Below, piece by piece: positions 16,703-24,503 of a stretch of 64,000 bases of DNA. Below the pieces are notes generated by a model. The model saw only the letters and a list, made by a program, of their open reading frames with translations, made no database searches and was not told the origin of the DNA. How positions within the stretch are numbered: position 1 is the stretch's first letter; each line of letters opens with the position of its first letter. The translations under genes were made by a program, and so were the position numbers. The DNA lies in NCBI RefSeq assembly GCF_900114315.1, contig NZ_FOSQ01000002.1:682001-746000 (forward strand), written 5' to 3'. The DNA comes from Falsiroseomonas stagni DSM 19981 (lineage in GTDB: Bacteria > Pseudomonadota > Alphaproteobacteria > Acetobacterales > Acetobacteraceae).

Positions 16703-17782
16703 ATGAGCGGGCCTGCCGATGATGAGACTGTCCGCCTGCCGCCCCGGCGCCCGGCGCCCCCGGCCCCGTCTGCGGTCACCTGGGGAAGCCCGGCGCCCTT
16801 GCCGCGGCGCGCGCCCCGGCGCTGGCCAATGGCCCTGGCGGTGGCCGGCCTGCTGGCGGCGGGCGGCGTGGCGGGGGGCGTCTGGTGGAGCTGGGTAGCG
16901 CCGGCGACGGAGCCACCGGCCGCGGCGCTTCCGCCCCCCCCACCCGTGACGGCCACCCTGCCCCCACCTGTCGCGGCCACCCCGCCGCCGGCGGTCGCGG
17001 CCCAGCCGGCGGAGCAAGCTCCCTCGCGCCTCGCCCGCATGCCGGTGCTGATGGACCTGCCCGGCATCCTCGCGCACCGGTCCTCCGCGCCCACCATGCT
17101 GCGCCTGGCGGAGGAGACGGCGGTCTTCGTGCTGGACTTCCCGAGCCTCGACCAGCAGGGCGCGGCGCTGAACCGGGTGGCGGCGCTGGTGGAGAAGGCC
17201 GGGCTGCCGCGCGACCGCGTGCTGACACCGGCCGAGATGGCGGCAGCCATCGCCCGCGCGGGAGACACGCCCGCCACCTACTACTACGGCCACAATTACC
17301 GGGGCGCGGAGCTGGAGCGCTTCTTCGCCCTGGCCGCGCGGGACGGGCTGGCGCTGTCCCCCGACGAGGCCTGGGTGGAAGCCCAGCTCCGCCTGGCCCG
17401 CGGCCTGCTGCCGCGGGAGCGGGAGATCGCGCTGGTCTCCATCGCCGCGCCCGGGCCGCTGATGGACGAAGCAGCGCGGGCGAGCGTTCTGCGGCATGAG
17501 TTGAGCCATGGCTATTTCGCCACCCGCCCCGCCTATGCCGAGCATATCCGCCGGGTCTGGCGGGAAGGCTTCACGGAGGCGGAGCGCGAGGCGTTCCGGC
17601 AGTTCCTGGCGCGGGAGCATTATGATCGCAGCAACGAGGAGGTGATGCTGGACGAGGCGCAGGCCTATCTGCTGCACACCCCGGACCCGCGCTTCTTCAG
17701 CGCTGCCCATCTCGGTCTGCCGGCGGCGCAGGTGGAGCGGATGCGGGCCCTGATGCGCCGGGGGGCGCCCGGGCTGGAGTGA
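16703..17782 (+). CDS. Membrane-anchored protein with HExxH zinc-peptidase motif, T6SS-linked, unknown family
   Basis: The 359-residue protein has a cytoplasmic Pro/Arg-rich N-terminus (1-40), one transmembrane helix (about 43-62, ALAVAGLLAAGGVAGGVWW), a periplasmic Pro/Ala linker (to about 108) and a C-terminal domain. In that domain LRHELSHGYFATRP (His265, Glu266, His269) is a zinc-peptidase HExxH signature. The downstream acidic segment NEEVMLDEAQAYLLHT (residues 311-326) holds candidate third ligands (Glu312, Glu313 or Glu318), as in gluzincins. A Tyr-rich YYYGHNYRG stretch (about 193-201) precedes it. I do not recognise a named family. It follows the OmpA gene by 34 nt, in line with the T6SS operon. 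Cell-wall or envelope-protein processing for T6SS assembly is a guess. Confidence 0.7.
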   Translation: MSGPADDETVRLPPRRPAPPAPSAVTWGSPAPLPRRAPRRWPMALAVAGLLAAGGVAGGVWWSWVAPATEPPAAALPPPPPVTATLPPPVAATPPPAVAAQPAEQAPSRLARMPVLMDLPGILAHRSSAPTMLRLAEETAVFVLDFPSLDQQGAALNRVAALVEKAGLPRDRVLTPAEMAAAIARAGDTPATYYYGHNYRGAELERFFALAARDGLALSPDEAWVEAQLRLARGLLPREREIALVSIAAPGPLMDEAARASVLRHELSHGYFATRPAYAEHIRRVWREGFTEAEREAFRQFLAREHYDRSNEEVMLDEAQAYLLHTPDPRFFSAAHLGLPAAQVERMRALMRRGAPGLE

Positions 17783-17998
17783 GCTTCTGTGGCCTTTAGG
17801 TCACTAACCCCTTTTAGCCGTTTATGCCGATTAGACGCATTTAGCACCGATTTCGCGGCCCCGATGATCAACATCATCCGATGTCATCTATACAATTATC
17901 TCAGTCATTGGCATATGGCATGCACCAAGCCGTAGCTGACCACCGAGGCGGAAAGAACATAGCAAGAACATCGACGAAAGGCCAGCAATTCCGCGGCC
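17783..17998. other. A+T-richer convergent spacer with TTTAG repeats
   Basis: This 216-bp gap separates two converging genes and is visibly poorer in G+C than its surroundings. TTAG cores recur on one strand at 17796, 17814, 17831 and 17841 (intervals near multiples of 9 bp). A small dyad GATGAT/ATCATC lies at about 17862-17877 and AAGAACAT occurs twice around 17955-17970. No gene was found in it. Confidence 0.6.
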
Positions 17999-20317
17999 TC
18001 AGCGGCGCTGCACCGTCTCCACCACCACCGCCCGCGCCGCCACGGCGCTGTTCTGCATCCGGGCGTCGCGCAGCGCGGCGCCGAGGGCAGCCAGGTAGTC
18101 GTCCAGCGATTCGATCACCGGGCGCGGCTGGGGAAAGAGCGGCCGTTCGGAGGCGAAGACGACGATGAGGTCCGTGCCATAGGGCTCATCCACCTCCCAC
18201 CCCGGAAAGCCGGGACGGGGATCGCCGAGCCGCACCCTCGCCCCGGCGCCCTGGGGCTGGGAGGGGACGAGGTGTACGATCTCGTTCGATTTCATGATGT
18301 AGCTGACATAGAGGTAGCTGGCGCGGTCCGGCATCTGCACGTCCAGCCGCAGCAATTCCGCATGCTGGAGGGGCTGGGTGCCGGCGATCTGCACGCGGGG
18401 GGCCGCAGCGGCAGGGGCCGCGACCTGGCGCAGCACGTCGAGCGCGCCGCAATAGGGACCGTCGAAGGGTTGCAGGCTCAGCGTGGCGGCGGTGGCCGGC
18501 ACGCCGCGATCGGCGAGCACACGCCGGATCTGTGCCTCCCCTCCCCGCCGCAGCACGCCGGATACGCTGACCGCCTGGTCAGTGAATGTGCCGTCCAGCA
18601 GGCTGCAAGGTGCGGCGGAGGCGGCAGCCTGGGCCGCGGCGCGGAAATCGATCCGGGGGGCCACGGGCGCCGCAGCCGGTTGGGGCGCGGGTTGCGGGGG
18701 CGGCGGTGCGGGGGTGGGCAGGGCCGCGATGACGGGGCCGGGCGCGCTCTCCGGCGCGGGCTTGGCAGGGGCCGGCTGCGCGGCCGCCTGGGGGGCGGGC
18801 TGCGGTGCGACGGCGACGGGCGCGGGCTGCGGCGCGGGTTGGGGCGCCACGGCCACGGGCGCGGGCTGAGGCGCCGGTTGGGGGGCCGGTTGGGGCGCCA
18901 CGGCGACGGGCGCGGGTTGCGGAGCCACCGCGACCGGGGCGGGTTGCGCGGTGCCGGGCGTAGGGGCGCTGGGCGGCGGGGCGGCAGGGGGTGGGGCGAT
19001 GGCCACCGGCGGGGCCAGGGGTGCCGGGCTGGCGACAGGCGGCGGGGCAGCCTGGGGGGCCAGAACACCCAGGCCGGTGGGCGGGGCTGTCACCGCCGGC
19101 GGCGCGGCAGCCTGGCTGGGGAGGGAGGGCGGCGGCAAAGGCGGCGTGGCGGGCTGGGCCGGAGTCGGGCCCGCCGCCGGGCCCGGTGGGGCCGGCGGCG
19201 TGACGGCGGGCGGCGGGGTCGGCGTGGCGGGATCGCTGGCAGCGGGCGGCAGGCTGGCGACGGGCGCCGGGGCGGGGTCCTTGCCCATCAGGAAGAAAGC
19301 CGCGGCGCCGGCCGCAACCAGCGCCGCCAGGCCACCGCCGATCAGCGCCGGTGACGGGCCGGCCGGGCGCGCCGGTGGCGGTGGCGCCGCGGGCGGTGCG
19401 GCTGGCGGCGCGGGCGCGCGGGATGGGGCGGCGACCATGGTCGCGTCATCGAGGCCCGGCAGCTTGCCGGCCCCGGCAAAACCGAAGCCGGTGGCCTCCG
19501 CGCTGCCGGCGGTGCGGATCGCCTCCGCGAAGGCGGTGGCGCTGGGGAAGCGATCATCAGGGCGCTTGGCCAAGGCGCGGGCCAGCACGGAATCGAAGCC
19601 GCGCGGCGCGCTGACGGCAAGCTGGCTCGGCGGCGGCGGTTCCGTGTTCAGCACGCGGTGCATGAGGGCGGTGTAGTTGCCCTCGAAGGGCTTCTCCCCC
19701 GTCAGCAGCTGGTAGAGCACGACGCCCGCGGCCCAGATATCGGCGCGGGCATCGACGGCTTCGCCGCGCAGCTGTTCGGGCGCCATGTAGGCGGGCGTGC
19801 CCATCACGGTGCCGACCTGCGTCATCGAGGAATTCTCGATCCGCGCGATGCCGAAATCGGCGATCTTCACCGACCGGTCGCCCGCCAGCATGATGTTGGC
19901 GGGCTTGATGTCCCGGTGCACCACGCCGCGGCCATGGGAATAGGCCAGCGCCGAGAGGATCTCCTCCATCAGGCGCACCACCTCGGCCACCGGCATGCGG
20001 TCGCCGCGGTCGATGATGGATTTGAGGGAGCCGCCCTCCACCATCTCCATCACGATCCAGGCGGTATCGGCATTCTCCCCGTAGTCATAGACGCCGACGA
20101 TGTTGGGATGGCTGAGCCGGCCGGCGGCCTGGGCTTCGCGGCGGAAGCGGGCGTGGGCTTCCTCGGCCTCCGCATCGCCACCGCCGGGAAGCTTGACGAG
20201 CTTCACGGCGACGCGGCGCTCGATCATGCGGTCGAAACCCTCGACCACCGTGCCCATGGCGCCGGCGCCGAGCGTGCCGCGTGCCTCGTATTTGCCTGAC
20301 AGCTCCCTCGGCAGCAT
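17999..20317 (-). CDS. PpkA-like Ser/Thr protein kinase with Pro/Ala/Gln repeats and DUF4384-like sensor
   Basis: A 772-residue Hanks-type kinase. The catalytic domain (about 8-270) has the glycine loop LGAGAMGTVVEG, catalytic Lys39 in VAVKL, HRDIKPAN at 134-141 and DFG at 154-156, all intact. A transmembrane helix lies at about 324-344. A long Pro/Ala/Gln region (345-555) follows, including tandem APVAVAPQPAPQP units, then a periplasmic domain (about 560-755) with ASYLYVSYIMKSNEIVHLVP and GTDLIVVFASERPL, resembling DUF4384. In other bacteria PpkA-type kinases phosphorylate an FHA protein and switch T6SS assembly on; the same is inferred here although no Fha gene or PppA phosphatase is in the window. 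It converges on the zinc-peptidase-like gene. Confidence 0.9.
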   Translation of the reverse strand: MLPRELSGKYEARGTLGAGAMGTVVEGFDRMIERRVAVKLVKLPGGGDAEAEEAHARFRREAQAAGRLSHPNIVGVYDYGENADTAWIVMEMVEGGSLKSIIDRGDRMPVAEVVRLMEEILSALAYSHGRGVVHRDIKPANIMLAGDRSVKIADFGIARIENSSMTQVGTVMGTPAYMAPEQLRGEAVDARADIWAAGVVLYQLLTGEKPFEGNYTALMHRVLNTEPPPPSQLAVSAPRGFDSVLARALAKRPDDRFPSATAFAEAIRTAGSAEATGFGFAGAGKLPGLDDATMVAAPSRAPAPPAAPPAAPPPPARPAGPSPALIGGGLAALVAAGAAAFFLMGKDPAPAPVASLPPAASDPATPTPPPAVTPPAPPGPAAGPTPAQPATPPLPPPSLPSQAAAPPAVTAPPTGLGVLAPQAAPPPVASPAPLAPPVAIAPPPAAPPPSAPTPGTAQPAPVAVAPQPAPVAVAPQPAPQPAPQPAPVAVAPQPAPQPAPVAVAPQPAPQAAAQPAPAKPAPESAPGPVIAALPTPAPPPPQPAPQPAAAPVAPRIDFRAAAQAAASAAPCSLLDGTFTDQAVSVSGVLRRGGEAQIRRVLADRGVPATAATLSLQPFDGPYCGALDVLRQVAAPAAAAPRVQIAGTQPLQHAELLRLDVQMPDRASYLYVSYIMKSNEIVHLVPSQPQGAGARVRLGDPRPGFPGWEVDEPYGTDLIVVFASERPLFPQPRPVIESLDDYLAALGAALRDARMQNSAVAARAVVVETVQRR
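18764..18949 (-). repeat. Tandem repeat coding APVAVAPQPAPQP in the kinase linker
   Basis: Codons for kinase residues 457-518 form imperfect tandem copies of a 9-15-residue Pro/Ala/Val/Gln unit, with near-identical DNA copies in the G+C-rich linker. It is coding and in frame, so copy-number change would alter the periplasmic linker length without truncating the kinase. Confidence 0.75.
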
Positions 20318-20495
20318 GGACCCCGCCTGCGGCCCTGGCCGCGATCAATGCGTGAAGGCGGTGATCCCCGCCGGTATCGGTGGTTGCGACAATAGGGGCA
20401 CGCGACGGCGGCGGGAAGCGTGATGCGAGCGGGTGGCGGAGCGGGATTGCTTCGCCTAGCGTCGCGGGCGGGGATTCTTCCAGGGACGAACGGTC

Positions 20496-21641
20496 ATGGC
20501 AGTGCGCAGGCTCGGCATCATCTTCAATGGCGCCACGGGCGAGTTGGCTCGGCGGCAGCACCTGCCGGCGCTGGTGGCGATGCGGGAGGAAGGCGGGCTG
20601 CCGCTGTCGAACGGCGACCGCGTGATGCCGGATGTGATCCTGGTGGGGCGTTCCGCGGAACGCCTGGCGCCGGTGGCGAAGGCGACGGGTTTCGCGCGCT
20701 ACACCGATGACATGGCCGCAGCACTGGCGAATGGCGATGACACGCTGTTCTTCGATGTCGGCGCCACGGGCGGGCGCGTCGATGTCCTGAAGCGCGCGAT
20801 CGCGGCGGGCAAACACATCTACACGGACAAGCCGATCGCCCCTGATGTGCCGACGGCGATGGCGCTGGCGGCCGCCGCCGACGCGGCCGGCGTGAAGCAC
20901 GGGACGGTGCAGGACAAGCTGTTCCTGCCGGGCTTCGCCACGCTGCAATCCATCATCCGCTCCGGCGTGCTCGGCCGGCTGCTGGAGGTGCGGCTGGAGA
21001 TGGGGCGCTGGATCTGGGACGGGGAGGACCATCCCGGACAGCGGCCGAGCTGGAACTACCGGAGGAAGGATGGGGGCGGGCTCATCCTCGATATGTTCCC
21101 GCACTGGCGCTACATGCTGGATCACCTGGTCGGTGAGGTGCAGTCGGTCTCCGCCGTGGCGCGCACGCAGATTCCGCGGCGCCGGGACGAGCAGGGCGCG
21201 CCCTATGACGTGGATGTGGAGGACGCGGTCTTCGCCAAGCTGGAACTGGCAGGCGGCGTGATGGCGTCGGTGAACTGCTCCTGGGCCACCCGCGTCCGCC
21301 GCGATGCGGGCATCCAGGTGCAGGTGGATGGCACCAGGGGATCCGCGGTCGGTGGCCCCTATGAATGCTGGATCCAGGATGAGGCGCAGACGCCGGTGGA
21401 AGGCATCTCCGCCGCCATCAAGATGACGCGCAGCTTCTTCGATGACTGGACGCCGGTGCCGGTGCCGACAGGCATGGTGAACAGCTACCGCGCGGGGTGG
21501 GAGAAGTTCATCCGCCATGTGATGGAGGACGCGCCCTTTCCCTATCCGCTGGTGGAAGGCGCGAAGGGCGTGCAGCTGGCGGAGGCGGCGTATCGCAGCG
21601 CCGCCGAACGGCGCTGGGTGGATCTGCCGAAGCTGGGCTGA
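20496..21641 (+). CDS. Gfo/Idh/MocA-family NAD(P)-dependent oxidoreductase
   Basis: A 381-residue dehydrogenase-like protein. The N-terminal Rossmann part starts MAVRRLGIIFNGATGELARR and continues to FFDVGATGGRVDVL and the family DKP motif (HIYTDKPIAP, Lys112). The C-terminal alpha/beta domain has GGGLILDMFPHWRYMLDHL, whose Asp/His pair is in the substrate-binding position of the family, and NCSWATRVRRDAG. Typical substrates are sugars or polyols and their derivatives; none can be named here. AGGGA lies upstream of the ATG. It is monocistronic, divergent from the kinase, and has a clear paralogue at 31076-32227 that shares the SWNY...GGGL.LDMFPHWRY block. This is the start of the catabolic region. 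Confidence 0.87.
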   Translation: MAVRRLGIIFNGATGELARRQHLPALVAMREEGGLPLSNGDRVMPDVILVGRSAERLAPVAKATGFARYTDDMAAALANGDDTLFFDVGATGGRVDVLKRAIAAGKHIYTDKPIAPDVPTAMALAAAADAAGVKHGTVQDKLFLPGFATLQSIIRSGVLGRLLEVRLEMGRWIWDGEDHPGQRPSWNYRRKDGGGLILDMFPHWRYMLDHLVGEVQSVSAVARTQIPRRRDEQGAPYDVDVEDAVFAKLELAGGVMASVNCSWATRVRRDAGIQVQVDGTRGSAVGGPYECWIQDEAQTPVEGISAAIKMTRSFFDDWTPVPVPTGMVNSYRAGWEKFIRHVMEDAPFPYPLVEGAKGVQLAEAAYRSAAERRWVDLPKLG

Positions 21642-21657
21642 GGTGGCCGCGGGCGCG

Positions 21658-22524
21658 TCAGCCCGCGCCCGCCATGGCGATCAGGTCGCGGGCGCGCTTC
21701 GCGACGGGTTCGTCCACCAGCTTGCCGCGCACGATGATGGCGCCGCTGCCGCTGGCCTGGGCGGCGGCATAGGCGGCGTCCACCTCCCTCGCCCATTCCA
21801 GTTCCGCGGCGGGGGGGATGAGGCCCGCGCGGAGCGGCGGGATCTGGGCGGGGTGGATGGCGAGCTTGCCGCCGAAGCCGATGGCGAGGCTGGCGCGCAT
21901 CGCAGCTTCCGCGCCTGCCGCATCCTTCACATCGAGATGCACGCCATCGATGGGGGCGGCGAGGCCAGCAGCGCGGGAGCCGGCGACGCAGAGGCGCTGG
22001 GCATGGAGGATGGCGGCGTCCGCATCCGCGGCGCCCGTGCCGAGATCAGCCAGCAGATCGACCGTGCCGAGGGCGACGCGCGTGATGCCGCAGGCGCGCC
22101 ACGGCAGTTGCGCGATGTTCACCAGGCCACGGGCGGTCTCGACGATCGGCAGGATCTCGATGGAAGCGGGATCGCGGCCGAGCGTGCCGCAGAGCTGGCG
22201 GAAGGACCAGGCGAAGGCGGAAAGCTCCTCGGCACTGTCGGCCTTGGGAAGGACGATGCCCTCCGCCCCCGCGGCCAGCGCCGCGTGCAGGTCAGCCAGG
22301 CAGAGCGGCGTGGTGGCGGCGTTGACGCGGACATAGCGGCGGGCGGCACCGACGCGCGGCGTGGCGAGCAGCGCGGCCAGCGCATCGCGCGCAGCCGACT
22401 TCTCGTGCGGGGGAACGGCATCCTCCAGGTCCAGGATCGCCGCATCGGCGGCGGCGGCCATGGCGCCTTCCGCGCGGCGCGCGACATTGGCGGGGGCGAA
22501 GAGGAAGAGGCGGGGCGTGGTCAT
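21658..22524 (-). CDS. HpcH/HpaI-family CoA ester lyase (CitE-like)
   Basis: A 288-residue TIM-barrel protein of the citrate lyase beta-subunit-like group. Landmarks are LFLFAPANVARRAEGAMA at the N-terminus, AAILDLEDAVPPHEKSAARD with the Glu/Asp that position the metal, YVRVNAATTPL with the conserved Arg, GIVLPKADSAEEL, IEILPIVETARGLVNI and VALGTVDLLADLG. Such enzymes cleave or form malyl-, citramalyl- or similar CoA esters with Mg2+. The exact substrate is unknown. It is the last gene of a minus-strand set with the RidA-like and carboxymuconolactone-decarboxylase-like genes, 14 nt after the former. Confidence 0.85.
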   Translation of the reverse strand: MTTPRLFLFAPANVARRAEGAMAAAADAAILDLEDAVPPHEKSAARDALAALLATPRVGAARRYVRVNAATTPLCLADLHAALAAGAEGIVLPKADSAEELSAFAWSFRQLCGTLGRDPASIEILPIVETARGLVNIAQLPWRACGITRVALGTVDLLADLGTGAADADAAILHAQRLCVAGSRAAGLAAPIDGVHLDVKDAAGAEAAMRASLAIGFGGKLAIHPAQIPPLRAGLIPPAAELEWAREVDAAYAAAQASGSGAIIVRGKLVDEPVAKRARDLIAMAGAG

Positions 22525-22538
22525 GGGGCGCGTCCTGT

Positions 22539-22928
22539 TCAGGCCACCGGCAGGCGGGCGGTCGCCTTGATTTCGACCAGCAGGCCGGGGCGGGAGAGTT
22601 CGACGATGCCGATCGCGGTCCAGGGCGGCTGGTGGCCCTGCATGAAGCGATCCCTCACCTGCTTGAACAGCCCGATATGGGACTGGAGGCCGACATGGAA
22701 GGTGGTGAGGTCCACGATGTCCCGCACCGCGCAGCCGGCTTCGGTCAGGATTCGGCCGACATTCTCGAAGGCGCGGGCGAATTGCGCCTCCGGGTCGGCG
22801 ATGACATTCATCTGCGCGTCGCGGCCGAGCTGGCCAGCCATGAAGAGGAAGCCGTTGCAGATCATGCCGGGGGAGTAGCCGGACTGGGCCGGAAAATTCT
22901 CCATGCCGGGGGGGACGATCGCGCGCAT
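22539..22928 (-). CDS. RidA/YjgF-family protein
   Basis: A 129-residue protein of the RidA/YER057c/UK114 family, whose members hydrolyse reactive enamine/imine intermediates or related acrylate and carbamate compounds. It starts MRAIVPPGMENFPAQSGYSP, followed by GFLFMAGQLGRDAQMNVI, and has ARAFENVGRILTEAGCAVRD and a C-terminal GIVELSRPGLLVEIKATARL, the usual RidA end whose Arg-containing loop differs between subfamilies. The ATG overlaps the stop of the upstream gene (TGATG), so the two are coupled. In pyrimidine (Rut) and similar pathways a RidA homologue works beside an isochorismatase-like amidase, and one such gene lies 13 kb away. Confidence 0.88.
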   Translation of the reverse strand: MRAIVPPGMENFPAQSGYSPGMICNGFLFMAGQLGRDAQMNVIADPEAQFARAFENVGRILTEAGCAVRDIVDLTTFHVGLQSHIGLFKQVRDRFMQGHQPPWTAIGIVELSRPGLLVEIKATARLPVA

Positions 22929-23632
22929 CAGCCGAACCCCTTCTGGCGAGAGGCCTCGGCGCCCCACAGGCGGAACCCTTCGGAGGCCTGGACCTCGTCC
23001 CGCTCGATCATCCCCTGCCAGACGCCGCAGGCATCGACGAAGTTGGGGATGCTGCCGGGGAACATGGCGTAGGAGATGCCCTCCGCCAGTTCGAGTTCCG
23101 GCACGCCCTCGGCATAGGCGCCGCGGATGTGGACGGCGAGTTCCCACCAGGCGCGGCGCGTTGTCTGCACGGCGGCGAGGGTGACCTCCACCAGGCCGCG
23201 GGAGACGGTGCTGCCGGCCTGCGCGGCATCGAGCGCGGCGCGGTAGGCGGCTTCCCGGTTGTAGGCGGGCAGGTGGTGGCCCCATTTCTCCCCGGCGAAG
23301 GCGAAGCAGCGCGCGCCCTCCGCGAAGCCCGCCAGGCGGACGGCAAGTTCGATCTCAGCATCGGTGCCGCCGCCGTTGCGGAACTTGGCGATGTGGTGCG
23401 TGGCGAGGGCTTCATCCGTGGAGACGAGGACGGCGAGCCAGACGAATTCCTTCGACCGCTCGTCCATGAAGCGCGGCGTCAGCGTCAGCGCGGTATAGGC
23501 GGCATCATAGCCCGCGAGGAGGGCGGGGGCCGCGATGGCGAGAAGGCCGTGATGGGGCAGCAGGTAGCCGCGCTTGGCGCGGACCTCGGCCAGGCGACGA
23601 TCGATTTCCGCGGCGTCAGGCATGCCGGTCAT
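22928..23632 (-). CDS. Carboxymuconolactone decarboxylase-family (AhpD-like) protein
   Basis: A 234-residue, all-helical protein with two CMD-like modules. The first contains SKEFVWLAVLVSTDEALATHH followed by FRNGGGTDAEIELAVRLAGF. The second contains VEVTLAAVQTTRRAWWELAV then YAEGVPELELAEGISYAMFP. There is no CxxC pair in the usual AhpD position, so peroxidase-type activity is doubtful and a decarboxylase or other role is more likely. The start at 23632 is supported by GGAGAA 9 nt upstream. It is the first gene of the minus-strand trio with the RidA-like and lyase genes, and divergent from the aldolase gene with 100 bp between them. Confidence 0.78.
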   Translation of the reverse strand: MTGMPDAAEIDRRLAEVRAKRGYLLPHHGLLAIAAPALLAGYDAAYTALTLTPRFMDERSKEFVWLAVLVSTDEALATHHIAKFRNGGGTDAEIELAVRLAGFAEGARCFAFAGEKWGHHLPAYNREAAYRAALDAAQAGSTVSRGLVEVTLAAVQTTRRAWWELAVHIRGAYAEGVPELELAEGISYAMFPGSIPNFVDACGVWQGMIERDEVQASEGFRLWGAEASRQKGFG

Positions 23633-23732
23633 GGCGGTGGCTTCTCCCGTGTTTGCGTGACCATGACCATGCAAGGCGGGCGGCGGCAAGACGGGGTGGA
23701 CGAAGCGGCGCGCGGGCGGCAGGCTTCGTGCC

Positions 23733-24503
23733 ATGGCGATCAACGGGTTGAAGGCGCGCCTCGCGCAGGGCGGATCAGCGGTGGTGGTGACGCTGCAGTT
23801 GGCGCGGACGGGCGATGTGGCGCGGATCATGGCGCAGGCGGGGTACGATGCGCTGGTGCTGGACCGCGAGCACAATTTGATCGGCGGCGACGCGGCCAGC
23901 GAGATCATGCTGGCCGCGCTGGAATCGGGGATCGCGCCGCTGATGCGGCTGCCGGATGCGCAGCCGGGCCCGATCGGCCAGGCGCTGTCGGCGGGGGCGC
24001 TGGGCGTGATGATCCCGCGGATCGAGGATGCGGCGCAGGCCGGGGAGGTGGCGCGGGCAGCGCGCTTCGCGCCGGAGGGACGGCGCCCCCTGCCCCCGAT
24101 GTTCCCACATTTCCGCCGGCGACCGATCAGCCAGGGCGATGCCGTCGCGGCATTGGCGGCGGAAACGCTGGTGGTGGTGATCATCGAGACGCGGCTGGCG
24201 GTGGAGAATGCGGCGGCGATCGCGGCGGTGCCGGGAATCGACGTGCTGTTCCTCGGCGCGTCCGATCTGAGTGCCGATCTCGGGCGGCCGGGGATGAAGG
24301 AGGACCCGGTGCTGTGGGAGGCCGCCGCGCGGGTCGCGACGGCATGCCGCGATGCGGGCAAGGTGCCCGGCATCGGCGGCATCACGGAGGAGGCGCATTT
24401 CGCCCGCGCGAAGGAGTTGGGCTTCCGCTGGATCTCCGCGGGGCATGACGCGGCGCTGCTGCAAGCCGCGGCCGCCGCGAAGGTGAAGGCGATCCGCGCC
24501 TAG
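23733..24503 (+). CDS. HpcH/HpaI-type class II aldolase
   Basis: A 256-residue metal-dependent aldolase of the HpcH/HpaI (4-hydroxy-2-oxoheptanedioate, KDR) group. Features are VTLQLARTGDVARIMAQAGY, then DALVLDREHNLIGG (where the usual DxEH triad Asp-Arg-Glu-His is visible), MLAALESGIAPLMRLPDAQP with the conserved Arg, GALGVMIPRIEDAAQAGEVA, VVVIIETRLAVENAAAIAAV with the metal-ligand Glu, and VLFLGASDLSADLG with the metal-ligand Asp. These enzymes reversibly split hydroxy-oxo acids into pyruvate and an aldehyde. It overlaps the converging Bug receptor gene by four bases. Confidence 0.88.
   Translation: MAINGLKARLAQGGSAVVVTLQLARTGDVARIMAQAGYDALVLDREHNLIGGDAASEIMLAALESGIAPLMRLPDAQPGPIGQALSAGALGVMIPRIEDAAQAGEVARAARFAPEGRRPLPPMFPHFRRRPISQGDAVAALAAETLVVVIIETRLAVENAAAIAAVPGIDVLFLGASDLSADLGRPGMKEDPVLWEAAARVATACRDAGKVPGIGGITEEAHFARAKELGFRWISAGHDAALLQAAAAAKVKAIRA

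Noticed and set aside
17909-17924. TGGCATATGGCATGCA resembles a sigma54 -24/-12 promoter.
   Set aside because: It points toward the 3' end of a converging kinase gene, one -12 base is wrong and no gene in that direction follows.
18764-18949. Regularly repeating DNA suggesting a CRISPR-like array.
   Set aside because: Repeats are in-frame coding Pro/Ala/Gln units without spacers or palindromic repeats.
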